From Setaria digitata (taxonomy: Eukaryota > Nematoda > Chromadorea > Rhabditida > Setariidae), in NCBI GenBank assembly GCA_003640385.1, contig RCAB01000009.1, positions 62,001-126,000 on the forward strand: DNA of 64,000 nucleotides, in the 5' to 3' direction. The translations under genes were made by a program, and so were the position numbers. Positions within the stretch are counted from its first letter, which is position 1; every line of letters begins with the position of its first letter. Positions 25,601 to 37,915 of this stretch are shown here, piece after piece. Under the pieces are notes generated by a model, which did not search any database, had not been told where the DNA came from, and was given only the letters and a program-made list of their open reading frames with translations.

Positions 25601-28600
25601 ACTGTGTCACAGATTTTAATACGAAATAAATTCATCATTTTACAGTGGAATGCTGCTCCGAACATGTGACGGAAAATGAAAAAGTAGCAGGAAGGCGGTA
25701 ATATGAAATAATGAAAATAAGGCAATATTTTCAACGGTCACTTAAATTTATGTTGAAGTGAACAAATTCAGATATGTGGAACATTCATGAAGCATAAAGT
25801 GGGACACATGATCATTAAGCTCAGTCAATAAACTAATGCTGGAGTTAATGCGGATTATTTGTTATATTTATTGAACTAATAAATTTGCATCGACCTATGT
25901 AATCTACCTGCGGCGTTCCTGAGTTAAGACATGACGGACACGAGGCAGTAGTGGTGGCGGCATCATTACAACGCGACCAAGAGCTATAAAATATATAATG
26001 CAAGCGGCATTTTTGCTGAAACGTTCATTAAAGGCAATAATTCAATAAACAGAAATGGACAAATGTAAGCTTAAATAAAAGTAAATTTGCAAATTTAATC
26101 CCTCATCCCATAAAGGAATGAAAATGATGGTATTCTTGGACTGAGAAATTATGCCAGGATGCATCCAAGAAGCAAAAATAACTATTGTTCGCTCACAATA
26201 TCCGAGTAAGGATCTCTCTGCGACAGTACTTGCAACAAGTTTTATAACTATCGAAAAACGACCTTACAATGGTATTTATGTTTTCTTTTTTATCTTTTAA
26301 CTAATTACTCCATAAATAATATTTAAGATTATGAGTTCCTGTATGACTCCTTGAATCAAGGACAGTCGGTTACAGGAATTATCGTCTCTATAGTAACAAT
26401 TTTATAAAGTAAACTTGGTCATTTCTGGATATAAACCATTGAAAAACATGCTTAAAAACAGAGCAAAAAAGCTATAAAAAACCTTGAGAGTATGGTTGTG
26501 AAGTGGAGAGTTGCAATGCAGATGCAGAAGGTGTAGGGGTACTGGTAACGGTTGCAGCAGCAACAGCAGCATGAGAAGTAGCAGCAAGTAATAAAGCTTG
26601 TCGCGCAGTTGCAACAGCAGCGCGCGAGAGAAGTGGTTGAGGCTGTATGAATTCAACCCGTGATGGACGTGAACTTGTTTCGGCACTTAGCGACGGAATT
26701 GACTGAGTTACGGCAGGTGGTGTCACACGCGGATGTGTAGGTTGAGCAGTTGTGTGAGTCGATGGGGCCTGCGGAGGTTGCGGCAGTACTCCAACAGCTG
26801 CTAATGCAGCATGCATTTGCGTCATTAAAGTACCATGTAGGGGTGATGACGGCAGTAAATGGATGGCAGTACCAGCGGAAGCTGCAAGTTGCTGCTGTTG
26901 TTGTAATTGCAATAAATGGCGCTGTAAATTCTGCTCAAGAGTTAACGCCGGTGTAGAGGGTGGTCCAACACGCGATCCTGAAAATCTAACAAGTAAACAT
27001 GCAACGTTAAAGATGTGCGAAATTACTCAGCTATAGCGGCTATAACATGTACTGTTATAAATCGAATACAATTAATTTTGAAGATTTTCTTTCGAACAAC
27101 TTGAAAAACTGACCAAGTTTTACGAAATCATAATTTCTGATTTCAGCAACCAAGCAAAAATGGTTTAAGATGAGTATATTTGAAGATAAGGCAAGACGTG
27201 ATGTAATTTACATAAACATCGTAAATGGAGATACAGAAATTACATTAACGAAAAACTAAGCAATAGCACCAATAAGTATCAAAGAAAAAAAAAAAAACGC
27301 AGCGTTTAATGACTAAAAAACTTACCGATTTGTGGTGAACGACCACCAGATGCAGCGGCTAATGTCGCTGCTGCTGCCGCTGCAGCAACTTGGTGCTGCT
27401 GTGCAGCAGCAGCTAGGATGACTTGATATTGTGCCAAAAGAGCTGGATTCATGGCACCCAACATTTGAAGTGATGACTGCCCAGATGAGCCAGGACCAGG
27501 ACCAGAACCAGAACCGGGACCAGAACCAGGGGTTAAACCAATACCCGTTAAAAGTGAGGCACTGGAAATAGAAGGAGAAGGTAGAGAAGAAAGTGGTGAT
27601 ACGCCCACTGTTATTTCTGTTCCAGGCGCTGGTTGCTGGCTCGTTGATGGTTGAGAGTAGCGCAACCCAGCGGCAGCAATTTGTGAGGAAGCTGACTGTA
27701 GTAGCTACAACAAGAATTTCAATAAATTTTTTTAATGAAATATCTATTAATCTTTAGAATAAATTTTGAACTGAAGCAAACATAGACGACACGAGGAAAA
27801 ATTACGAACAAATCTCACTGTTTCCTAAGCGATAGTTTTTAAAGCTAAAAAAGAAAGGAGAATAGAGAAAAAGAAAGGTGAGGAAGCTGCAAAGTCAAAT
27901 TTTCCGTCAAAATCTGGAACAATCTAAGAAAAATCGCACATTTGCAAATTTTATGCGAAATTATGCTGATAAAAAATATAGCTCAACAGCCAAACTGTTA
28001 TGTATTGAATAAAAATAGCAAGAGTAACTGGAAAGTATACTAAGCAATGTCGAGATGTAAATCTAGACTCCCATCTCAATTTTTTTATTTTTATTTTTTC
28101 ATGCTTTATCAGACAGAGAAGCAGCACTAATAAAGAAATTTCGAGTGAATGCACCAGTATAATTAGAACGCATCAAAGTAATGTAAAAGAAATGTGGACG
28201 GTTATATAAGTAGACAAAGCTTGCTAGAATGCAGACTTCGTACTTAAAACTGGTGACTGTGCTCCACCTTAACATACATTTTAAATAGTTACTTTTAAGT
28301 ATAGTCTGTAATCCAACCTGCATTTCAAACTGCGGCGACCAACCACCCATTGGATGCTGAACTGCGGGCGAATGTAGCAAAGGAAACGGCTCTCTCACAG
28401 CGACCGACTGTTGAACAACACCGGGAAAAGCCTGCGACAGCGGAACAGTGCTGGACTGAAAACATCGAGGTGATTCCAGAACGAGTTGTGACAAACTAAA
28501 AGAAAATTATGAACCTGACAAATGGAGCCAGCTTCCTCCTGTTGCGGAAAAACAGCCACGGAAACAACAGGGTGCTGCTGCTGCGTAGGGGCACGAATAG

Positions 28601-28676
28601 TGGTAGGTGGGCGGATAGGACCGCCCTCCGGTGGTGCTTTCTCCGACTGCCTAGAACCCCCTGGCGCACCATTCAT
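22644..28676 (-). CDS. ATXN1-like: Ataxin-1-like protein with AXH domain
   Basis: Nine exons share one frame: 28676-28515, 28455-28318, 27704-27326, 26977-26483, 25983-25908, 25540-25386, 24464-24277, 23354-23241, 22952-22644 (TGA), 671 aa. The AXH domain spans about residues 462-590. It contains FMRGTMIRLQSGQLKRVEDM, STEDFVLSA, FAVGEQGIQ and DRGWASCNPERT, and ends in VGDVCVALRH. These match human ATXN1 and BOAT1, which bind transcriptional corepressors and RNA. The long N-terminal part is low-complexity: Q-rich (one run of five Gln at about 252-256, mixed CAA/CAG), an Ala run of seven near 206-212, and a Gly/Pro/Ser tract at about 158-178. The C-terminal tail ends in a basic stretch (MRRRLRRHRHKSTL). 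The vertebrate nuclear-localisation/14-3-3 motif (RKRRWS) is not seen. The start at 28676 could be preceded by another exon (29059-29136). Probably nuclear; a transcription co-regulator by family. Confidence 0.88.
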
Positions 28677-29058
28677 AGAAATTGCATAGAAACAATCGCA
28701 CAACTATCGTTTCGGCCCCAATACCACGTATGTCCACCTTTCCTTTCAGCTATTACTTTCACTATAATCCTGCAAAAAACAAATTTTACTGCAATATCGA
28801 ATCTGACCATGTACAAATTGTAATTCACGCAAACAGGTCAGGAACCGAAGTGTCAAATACAATGATCAACTCAACATGTCCCAGAAAAAATCATTCACCT
28901 AATCATAGCAATAAGCTGTTGCAAATCGCAGCGGTGTACTACATTCTAGTACTCTGTTTTAGCTCATCTATTCTAATCCTTCTAACCTAATCTCCTCACC
29001 TGTACTATTTAAAATAACTTACTACTTAGTAAATGGTATCACAATAGAGCAAGTCTAC

Positions 29059-29136
29059 CTCGAAGCGTTGATGAACAGCCATTTCTGGCGTAGCGACATA
29101 CTGGGCAGCCTTGATAATAACAGCACCAGTAGTCGT
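29059..29136 (-). CDS. Possible extra 5' exon of the ataxin-1-like gene
   Basis: An open 78-nt block on the minus strand is bounded by an acceptor (AATCTAG) and a donor (GAG|GTAGAC). It contains an ATG at 29082 followed by AVHQRFE. It could splice in phase 0 to an acceptor near 28703 (GATAG|TTG), reading LCDCFYAIS in frame into the MNG start of the main model. That acceptor is pyrimidine-poor, so the link is unsure. It may instead be a trans-spliced alternative first exon or untranslated. Confidence 0.35.
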
Positions 29137-31283
29137 CTAGATTGGTCTTTTGCGGGAATCAAAGTGACACACATCATTTCTCGTTTTTTTTAATAAGTTA
29201 ACTTGAAATACACAACAAAATATTTCACTCCAATCAACCGAAAACAAATCTCAAAAATGGGACGAGTCGTCTTGCACTTCACAAAACGGTTCGGCCGTTC
29301 TATCCGATTCCGTCAAGGTGTGATCGGAAGGCGTACACGAAGGACAGTGTCATCAGAACTTCAGAGACAGTCACTTCGTTAATTACGTACTACACAGATA
29401 AATAATACATATACACTTACTTAATCTCATTGCGAACATTTACTGAAGATACTACCTGGGAACGGCAAATTCATCCGTTCCTTTTCCGGAGGACTGAAAA
29501 TGTAAAATGCACAACGGAACCTCGAAGACATGCTTTTCGTCATGCAGCAAAGCTATATTCAAAGTTATTACTGTTGTGGCTGGATTAGATGCTAAGAAGA
29601 CATAACTGTGATGTTACTTCTAGTACTTCTCTCAATTTCAATTTCAACCACTGATTGTCACCATTTTTTACACATCTTTTTTCCTTACGTGCTATTCGTA
29701 GTGGATAGCAGTTACACTAAACATGTCAAAACAGATAAATTAACAAGCTTGTGAAATAGACGAAAAGACATCGAATAGCTGATGAGAAAATGGTAGTTTT
29801 AGCAATGAACTAAATAACTGTTGTGAATAAAAATCCTACATAATGTGTCAATCAAATATAAGATATATTCTGTGAAGTACTTTAACCTTTCACGTGGCAC
29901 TTCCAAAATTCGTCACTATTTCAAGCCATTCTCATTACAGCGTACGAAAGTTGATATAACAGATAACAACTGCCAAAGTGATACACGCTATCCTACTATC
30001 TTTCCCTCTTTCTCAAAAGATTCATCAAAGGCTAGTTCTGATAATATGATGACACTACACACAAGTATGCTATTATACGGTATGTGTTCATTTGATGAAT
30101 GTATAGTATAGAATGTTTGGTAGAGCTATGAACAACGTATGTGAGTATGTTTATTCATACACCAAATATTATATTTCCAGCTGGCAAGCCATATGGATAT
30201 AATTATATTAGTTTGGTATCATTGCTTCAAGGAATTTCAGTACTTCGAAATGAGCAAAAAGAAAAAAGTCAATGAAGGTTCTGAAAGAAGAAAAGTCTTA
30301 TAGTGCTATGCAAGTTTCGATTTAAGTGGAACGTATACGAGGCTGAGACGAAAACTGTAAACTGTACATTGGCTGTTCGGTCACCCTTGCGCGATATTTT
30401 AAAAACGTAACTGTGAGACAAAAAGTCGAAAATATTGCAAAAGATTGTATAGTGATTTCTTATGAATTAAAATTCCTTTGCAAAAGAACTCTACACACAC
30501 ATACACGCACGTATATGCACAAAAAAAGGTTCCACCACTTTCAGCTGTATCAACTTTGATATCACGAAAGATAATTTCGCCTTTCCAGTAGGCCTTGTAA
30601 GCTTGTCAGCTGATCATGATAGTATTATCTTTATCAGCCTTTTTGCTAACACTAATGTCTAATCCAAAACATTTTTGCAATCTCAATTCTTATCTGAATT
30701 CTGAAAGTGAATAGCGGGAAGTACCTCCTGCACTTAAGAAATATCTATCCTAGTTACAATTTCCGCTGCTCACTGATTGCACAGCATTTCAGGATGTAAG
30801 AACATAAGGAGCTGGTAGGTAAACCATACACTCTTGACTAATTGGAGGAAAAAAAGTTAAGACTGTACCATTCTGTTATCACTACTTACTGATGACAAGA
30901 AAAATCCTTCCGACGACGGATTCTCTTCTTTTTTCGATTCGTTGCAACGCTAACATTATTCATTTTCACAATTCAAATAGAGTTCTCATCCCTCCTTAGC
31001 TTCTTTCCATTTCATCGAATATTCATTCCATTTCGAAGAAGACCATCACTTACTGGCACGAAATGAACAAAAATGCAAAATTTTATGTTATATTTCTTTA
31101 TCTACATTATCACTTATTAGACAAGAGAACTCAGCAGAAGTTATCAGTAAAAGTGACTTTTCCCTAGTTGCTTTGTACAAATTTTGAGTAAAGAATAATT
31201 GTTGAAAAGAGAAAAAAGCAGCATTCCTTAATGAGAACATTAGGAAGAATTGATTAGGTGAAAGCATGACATGATATAACTAT

Positions 31284-31756
31284 GATAAATGAAAAGAGCG
31301 ATAATGAGAAATGCTGAACAGTGGTGATAAGAAGTGATAAATTCTCATTTTCTGCAAATGACAATGCAAATTAAAGAAAGATAAGTGATACTCATGACTG
31401 AAAATGTACGTCTGGAATTATGGGAAAAAAACCTTTCTCATAGTGAACGTTCTTGGTGGCATTTGCGCCTTGCCTTATCATCATCACTGCTAGAGTGCAC
31501 CTGCACTATGCGACACACACATACAGGAAGTGTATGGAGAGAATTACTGATACACTGAGGGGAAGAAGAGAGGCAGGCGGAGGAGGAGAAAGTGAATGAA
31601 CGCTTTAATAAAGAAGTGCTGACAACATCGGTCACCAGCACAATGACTATCACCTCCCTCACCCTCTCATTCTCCCCTTTATCCATTATCAGTTATCAGG
31701 GATAAGCAGTATGTTATGTAAGCTAAGTTGTATGGAATACTTGATATCAGTTATCA
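31284..31756. promoter_or_regulatory. Cluster of TGATAA/TTATCA (GATA-type) sites
   Basis: TGATAA or its complement occurs at 31284, 31325, 31335, 31475, 31686, 31693 and 31751, with further GATAAG and GATAG near-matches between. Nematode endoderm GATA factors bind TGATAA, so this could be an intestinal enhancer for a flanking gene. AT-rich DNA raises the chance frequency, so the evidence is weak. Confidence 0.25.
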
Positions 31757-34194
31757 GGCGATAGCATAGTACTACTGAGAATGCCAACTGAGTGGCGGGG
31801 AGCACTCTATCTACTGAGAAGTTGAGTGTGGAATGAAGTGATCCTAAATGGTCGATCAGGTTGTAATTAAACCGGGCTTCTGTTTGTCATTTATATATAA
31901 CGATGTGCTACCACTTTCGAGTTTAGCATGACCCGCATAAAAATCATTTTTTCCTTGCCCAATAAAAAATACGTTTTGAAGGTACACTGGAAGAAAGAAT
32001 ATGAACTCCATTGAAAAGCTGCACCGAGAAGGAAAATCCCACATTTGTGCAATAGAGATTAAAAGTGCGGTTCAGTAGATGATCAGGTTCGATGTGACCA
32101 TTGTTCCAGAGAACCATCCAACATCTCCTCCTTGTGCAACTGTAAAAATGAATGAATTATTTATGAATGTGTATGTCGTCACAATGTATCGCCTTTTAGC
32201 TTGTGAGCACAGTTTGCGACGAATTCGCAACGATTGGAAGAATCTTTCCGGTTTAGAGAAGGACGTAAAAATGGTTGAACTTACTCCTGTAAGTTCCAGA
32301 TACTTGTCTTGTCCTGCAAGTAAATGATAAAGTAACAAGGCAACATTCAGGATTGATGTTAGCAACACTCTATATCTAAAATCAATTTTGTTACACTGTG
32401 GTCTGCTGCAGACAGTTTGTCTCTTTTCCACTTTTTAATGCCTTTTTGAAATGCCCTTATGCATCTTACGTCTGGAATTAGACTTTTTTTTAAGGCCTAA
32501 CAGCCAGGTAAATGTTTCCTTATTCTAACAAATAATCCGTAACATTCCTTCTCTTTCTCCCATCGTACAACAGCAGTTAACAAGAAATGAATAAAAGTTT
32601 CTAAACTAAAAATAATGAAATATGAATGAAATTCTTCACGGGAAGTTCTTAATTGAAATATAGCTAGTTTTCTAAAAAATTTTTCATGGAAGCCGTTCGC
32701 ACAACAAGCAGCAACTCATGATCTCTTTTCTCACTCTTTTTGCAATGAATTACTTTTTCATCAGATTTCGCAGCATATTTATTGCAACTTTCACTTACAC
32801 TGAAATAAAATAGCACTGAATTTTTGACAATGAAAACTATAATTTACTGCTGATAAATCGTCGAGTGTAAGATGATTGGTAATTATTTTAATTTCTCTCT
32901 TATCTAGCCCTTCTCTGAAATTTTGACATCCTTATATCAGGCATTTCAAAACAGCAAACGACCTTCTTGCCAAATTTACATGAAAAAATTGATCTTTCTA
33001 ATTTATTACCCACACAGAAATTAAACACAGTTTTACTTGTGTTTTAATTCTCTTCCCTAATTGATTGTAAAGACCTAAAATGAAACTGCTCTTCATGAGT
33101 GATCTTTCTCATATGTTAGCGTGATACAATAGTCTTGGATTTTTTAAGCTATAGAGGTCAAGTGCAGAACACTGATTGCGGCATTAGTGATTAACATCAA
33201 TACAACACCTAACTGCTTGTAATACTCATTATTCTGGAAATGACCTATAATGCACCCAACCCATAATATTAGCAGATGTAATATTAAGAGGAGAGGGAAA
33301 TTAGAGAATCCTTGCTTATCATTTGCTGGATGAAGAATGCAAGGATTCGTGAAGGAAACGGATGCAAAGTGTTGTTGTTTTGTTGTTTACGATTTTTTAC
33401 GAGGAGAGTATATATTGTTTGTGCCATTCGAGTCAGTGGAAAGTTTTTGTTTACGGATGCTTGCTGAGAAAAATGAAAACGGGTGTACATTTCGTTCCTA
33501 TTAATACTGTTGAGGGATTGAGGAAAGCTTCAACTCTTTTACGGAACGTGTAAAGTGAGACGTCTACTCATCGTGAAACGGAAGAAATAAGCAATCAGTA
33601 TCATGTCACTACTCTGGGACAAATAATTTAGTGCGAAATTGTTAAGCATCGTTTTGAACACATTTGACAAAATGATTTTGTGAGGGCGACTAGACAAAAC
33701 GCAGGTAGCAAGACTTCGAAACAAAAAGCTGACTGGAAGATAAACAGGTTTTTGAAAACCCACCACTTCCATGATGAACTTTCCCAAATTTTGGAACAAT
33801 TAAGACAGAATTAATGCCAATTTTTTTTCCCTCCTCAACTAGTCTAACTTGAAAAGATGGTACTAACAGATGTGAGCACTATTCGTAGCTGAGAGAACTT
33901 CTCGAATTACCTGTTAGAAGTCAGCGAAACTTTTTCAAGGATTTGATACCATTGTGATGGCTGATTTTTCCACTCTAGTGTCCTGATAAACCCTCCCCTC
34001 ACTTCGCATCCATAATGAAGTACTTGTAAGGTCTACGTCTATTATTTAATCAGTTTGGACCACCTAGAATGACCGTAATTGTGTTTAGTGGAAAGCTTAC
34101 TGACTATAAATAATTTATACTGCGTCTTCATTCAGAGAAATGGGATGCTAATTAAATATGATTATGTGTGACTGCTTCTCAGGTTCAGTCCATG

Positions 34195-34205
34195 TGTGTG
34201 TGTGT
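34195..34205. repeat. Short TG dinucleotide repeat
   Basis: An uninterrupted TGTGTGTGTGT tract, about 70 bp before the first copy of the 73-bp direct repeat. Confidence 0.8.
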
Positions 34206-34271
34206 AGAATGCGTAATAGATTACGGTAGCGATATTACTGTAAAGAGCTATTTTGTACAGACGAGGAAATA

Positions 34272-34344
34272 CAAGTGAATGGATTGAAAGAATGTAAGGC
34301 ATTGCAACTTAGCAGAAGTATTTCATGATACAAACTGTGAAGAA
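34272..34344. repeat. 73-bp direct repeat, copy 1
   Basis: Identical over 73 bases to 36373-36445 in the same orientation (begins CAAGTGAATGGATTGAAAGA, ends CAAACTGTGAAGAA). Flanking bases differ on both sides, so the repeat is sharply bounded. Confidence 0.9.
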
Positions 34345-36372
34345 TGATTCTTCACTCTACATGATATTGAGCGAATCTCAACACAGATGAATATAACTAG
34401 GCCGGTAGTAGGTCTCTCTGGGACAGGCCAAAAATTTGAATGGACTGCCATGATGAAGTGTAGTAGACAAATACTGATAAAGGAACAACATCAAATTACC
34501 TAAAAAGATTTCTCTTAAAATAAGGAGAGCTATGTTGCTAAATCAACGATCAGACAAAAGTGTCAAATTTAAACTAATTATTACTATTAACTTAGATAAG
34601 AAAATCTTATTGTAGATAATAAATAATTAGTTACTGCATGGAATGGGGAGAGAGAGTTTCGACTGTGAGGGATCTTTTCAAGTTCAGTAAATTATTTGTT
34701 AAAGCATCTTCTATTCCACTACTTGGACTTGCATATATGGTAAGGAATTTATGCTTTGATCAATTCATCCCCTCAAAGTTTGTCAGTCGTTTATTAGATT
34801 CTAGACAATTTTTTCTGTTCTGTTTAGAAATAAGTTTCTTCAAACAAAATCTTTGTCATACTCTTAGATTACTTCTTATAATAGCTGCGATACACTTGTA
34901 AAAAAAGTTCCCTATATTCGGGACTTCCACTAATCTCTGTAGGGCAGATCTGGAATATTTCAGGAAAAACCACCTCAATCTTTTCAACATTATCAGTGCT
35001 GAAGAAAATTTCGAAGGTTTCGAGTGAAGATGCAAAAAAATCATTTGACAAGAAAATTGAAGAACAATCCACTCTTTAATTACGAGACCATGATGAATCT
35101 TTCTGATAGTAATGTATTTATAAAACTAAATCTAAATTAAGAAATTGTGTAAAATGGTCAATTAAAGAAGAACGGAATTTGATGAGATCAAATGACAAGA
35201 ACGGAACAGTAGTAAAGGATTAGAGAATGAGAAATACTATAAACGTTTCCGAAATGTTAAAAACAATCACACAACATAGTGCAGTGAAGACAAAAATCTT
35301 TCTAAAGAGTACTTTAAAAAGACTAGAAAAAATAATGATATGAAATTTAAAATGATAGTACCACTCAGACAATACTGACGTAAAAATGAAAACTGAAATT
35401 TGATAATGGGATGTTCATATCCAATGTCATACCATCTGCCGTTTATTCGACCACGCAAAACGATGTCAAATGGAAAGCTGAATGGTTTTTTTGTTTTAGT
35501 TCAGTAGAATTTGTAAAGCAATTCGCAACATCAATAAAGACGTCCCAGAATTTGCTAACGTTACAGCTTAGTGGCTTCGGAAAGTTTTACAAAAGGATTA
35601 GAAGCTTAAAAGTCGGTCAGTGGAAACTAACAATAACCAACTGTAAGTAATCAGTCGCTGAACTACTTGCAGAACATGAGTTCTTCTTAATTCAAAAAGT
35701 CAAGTTTTCTTTGATGCCCTTTTTATTTTAAGCAAAGTCCTGGCTTTTTTTTCCAAACCACTGAGTACCGCTGGCTGACCAGGCAGAGAAATGTATTTTC
35801 AGAGTTAAACTTGTACCAAAACTATTTAACTGTTCGTTGCTTTTGCATCACTACTTGTATTTACTAGCTTCCTACCACACCAAACCGGGTCCCGAAGGAA
35901 CTATTGAGAAAAAAGTCTTGATATTATGGACTGCTTTTACAACTATAATCCGAAATCGAGACAAAAACAACAACGATTTCAATAAGCACTGATCAACAAA
36001 CAGTGCTCATTCTTTCTTATGACAATCCTTGATCAAACGCCAAACAACACTTCGAAAGTTGAGCGAACTTTTGCATCATCATCGCCTGACCTCTTATCAC
36101 TTACTACCATTCGTCAATCACGTCAGCAATTAATTAGAGAAACAACGCTTCTACAACTAGAAGACACACGTAATGCTTCCAAAATGTTTGTGAAATTTCG
36201 AAATACAGATTTCAACGTTACAAAAATCTGCTATATCTGCAATGGTCACTAAACAGAAATGTGTTTAAGACCAACCATAACGATCTGGAATTTACAATGC
36301 TAAACTAGACTACTTTTAAAGTCAACCCATCCTAATAGTTATTTAGTACAATGATAACTGCAATCAAGGAAC

Positions 36373-36445
36373 CAAGTGAATGGATTGAAAGAATGTAAGG
36401 CATTGCAACTTAGCAGAAGTATTTCATGATACAAACTGTGAAGAA
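36373..36445. repeat. 73-bp direct repeat, copy 2
   Basis: Exact second copy of 34272-34344, start-to-start spacing 2101 bp. Perfect identity in otherwise drifting AT-rich DNA suggests a recent duplication or gene conversion, an assembly artefact, or short terminal repeats of an element. Confidence 0.9.
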
Positions 36446-36959
36446 AGAGCGTTGAAATTACTTACTGAAAAAACGTTAATGAAGTAAAGATGCTGGTTCA
36501 GGTGCGAGGAAGTTCTAATCAATGTAGTCAAGAACGAATACCTGAAAATGAAACTAATGAAGTGACTGGCAAATCAGATAAATACATCAGATATGAAAAG
36601 GAGTACAACTGATTAACAGTACAAGAAGGATAAGCTATATAAAATCAACAACTGCGAAATCAATAACTGATCATAATTGAATTACGAACTAGAAATTATT
36701 GCGGGGTATTCTTATACTGGAGATTTTATCAGTGACACTAGAAAAAGTGATCGTTTCGATCACAACTTTGAACTTCTGCTGTAAACGGAGTACTGTAGGA
36801 TTATAGAATATAAGACAGAATACCTCGCGTGTCGTTAACTAGTGCATCAACTACAGAATGGAACAGTTCTGGAAAAGAAAGACGATGGTGATAAGAATAT
36901 TCGGCACAGCAACATGAAGTTACGGGAAACGTGTGCAAGTAGCGAATATCGGCATAGGC

Positions 36960-37915
36960 TTGATAATTCATGATACACTTACTGATAGCAGCTGATTCGT
37001 TGTTGACTATACTGAATATGAAATGGAAAGTCTAATCGGAATAAATGACATTTGTCGAGAATAGTGACAGAAGTAACGAGAGGATAACAGAAATTCCGGA
37101 GTAGCAATAGTAACGAGAATGGAGAGCTCAGCGTACAAAGATGTGAGATACGCTCGCTGGGCTACGTACAAACTGTTCCTCTTACCATGTTACCGTAGAG
37201 GGGTGTGTGAGCCATTCGGCGGATTTAACGGCACACCGGAACTCCCTCAGAAGACAGGATGCGGAGACCTAACGACCCACTTAATCCCTCGGAAAACGAT
37301 ACGTCCATGGAAAGTTAGACAGCAGACATAGCGAATGTGTCTGTGTGGGTGTGTCTACCTGCGCATTACGTACATTCCGTCTGGGAAAGAGAGCGGGGAA
37401 GGAAGCAGTGTCCGGAGTGCGTAGCAGCTGCAAGTCTGTCTGCTGCATGTGCACGCATACTCGTCTGCATGCAAGCAGCGGTCCATCGCCTCTCCAACTC
37501 CTTTTTTTCATTTCACGCATTTTGCACTAACTGCTCCATCTACAATATATTTTTATATGCACGCAATATTTATATCACAAGGACAGACGGACAGACAGAC
37601 AGACAGACACACAATGTCTGCGAGATGCATGCGTGCAGACATGCTTTATTGATTGCTTATAAATAAATGAATCCGTAGTTTTAAGTGCAACGTTCTGCCT
37701 GCTTGTCTGCGAGAGAGTGCGTTGATGAATGGACGGATGAATTGGCAGGAGACAAAAGGACAGAGGGACACGGATGGACGACGGAGAGACGGACGGAACA
37801 GGAAGAAACACGGCCGGAGAGACCGGACAGGTCGGGAGATGTGGGTGGCTGGGTGGACGGATCGCGGTGCGCGAAACGGATGACAAGGGACGTTTTGTGG
37901 AACTGCACTTAAAAC
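36960..37915. other. GC-rich island with GACA/GGAC simple repeats
   Basis: Base composition shifts from the surrounding AT-rich background to roughly balanced GC, with several CpG. A GACA tandem tract runs at about 37580-37612, and purine-skewed GGAC/GACGG/GGAGA words dominate 37726-37890. Several overlapping open frames on both strands (up to 109 codons) are side effects of this composition and show no recognisable domain. It could be a promoter or first-exon region of an unseen gene, a decayed minisatellite, or foreign or collapsed sequence. Confidence 0.55.

Noticed and set aside
32072..32431. 119-codon minus-strand frame
   Set aside because: No recognisable family and it overlaps a plus-strand block with a stronger donor. 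Neither is established, and only the plus block is kept as a weak candidate.
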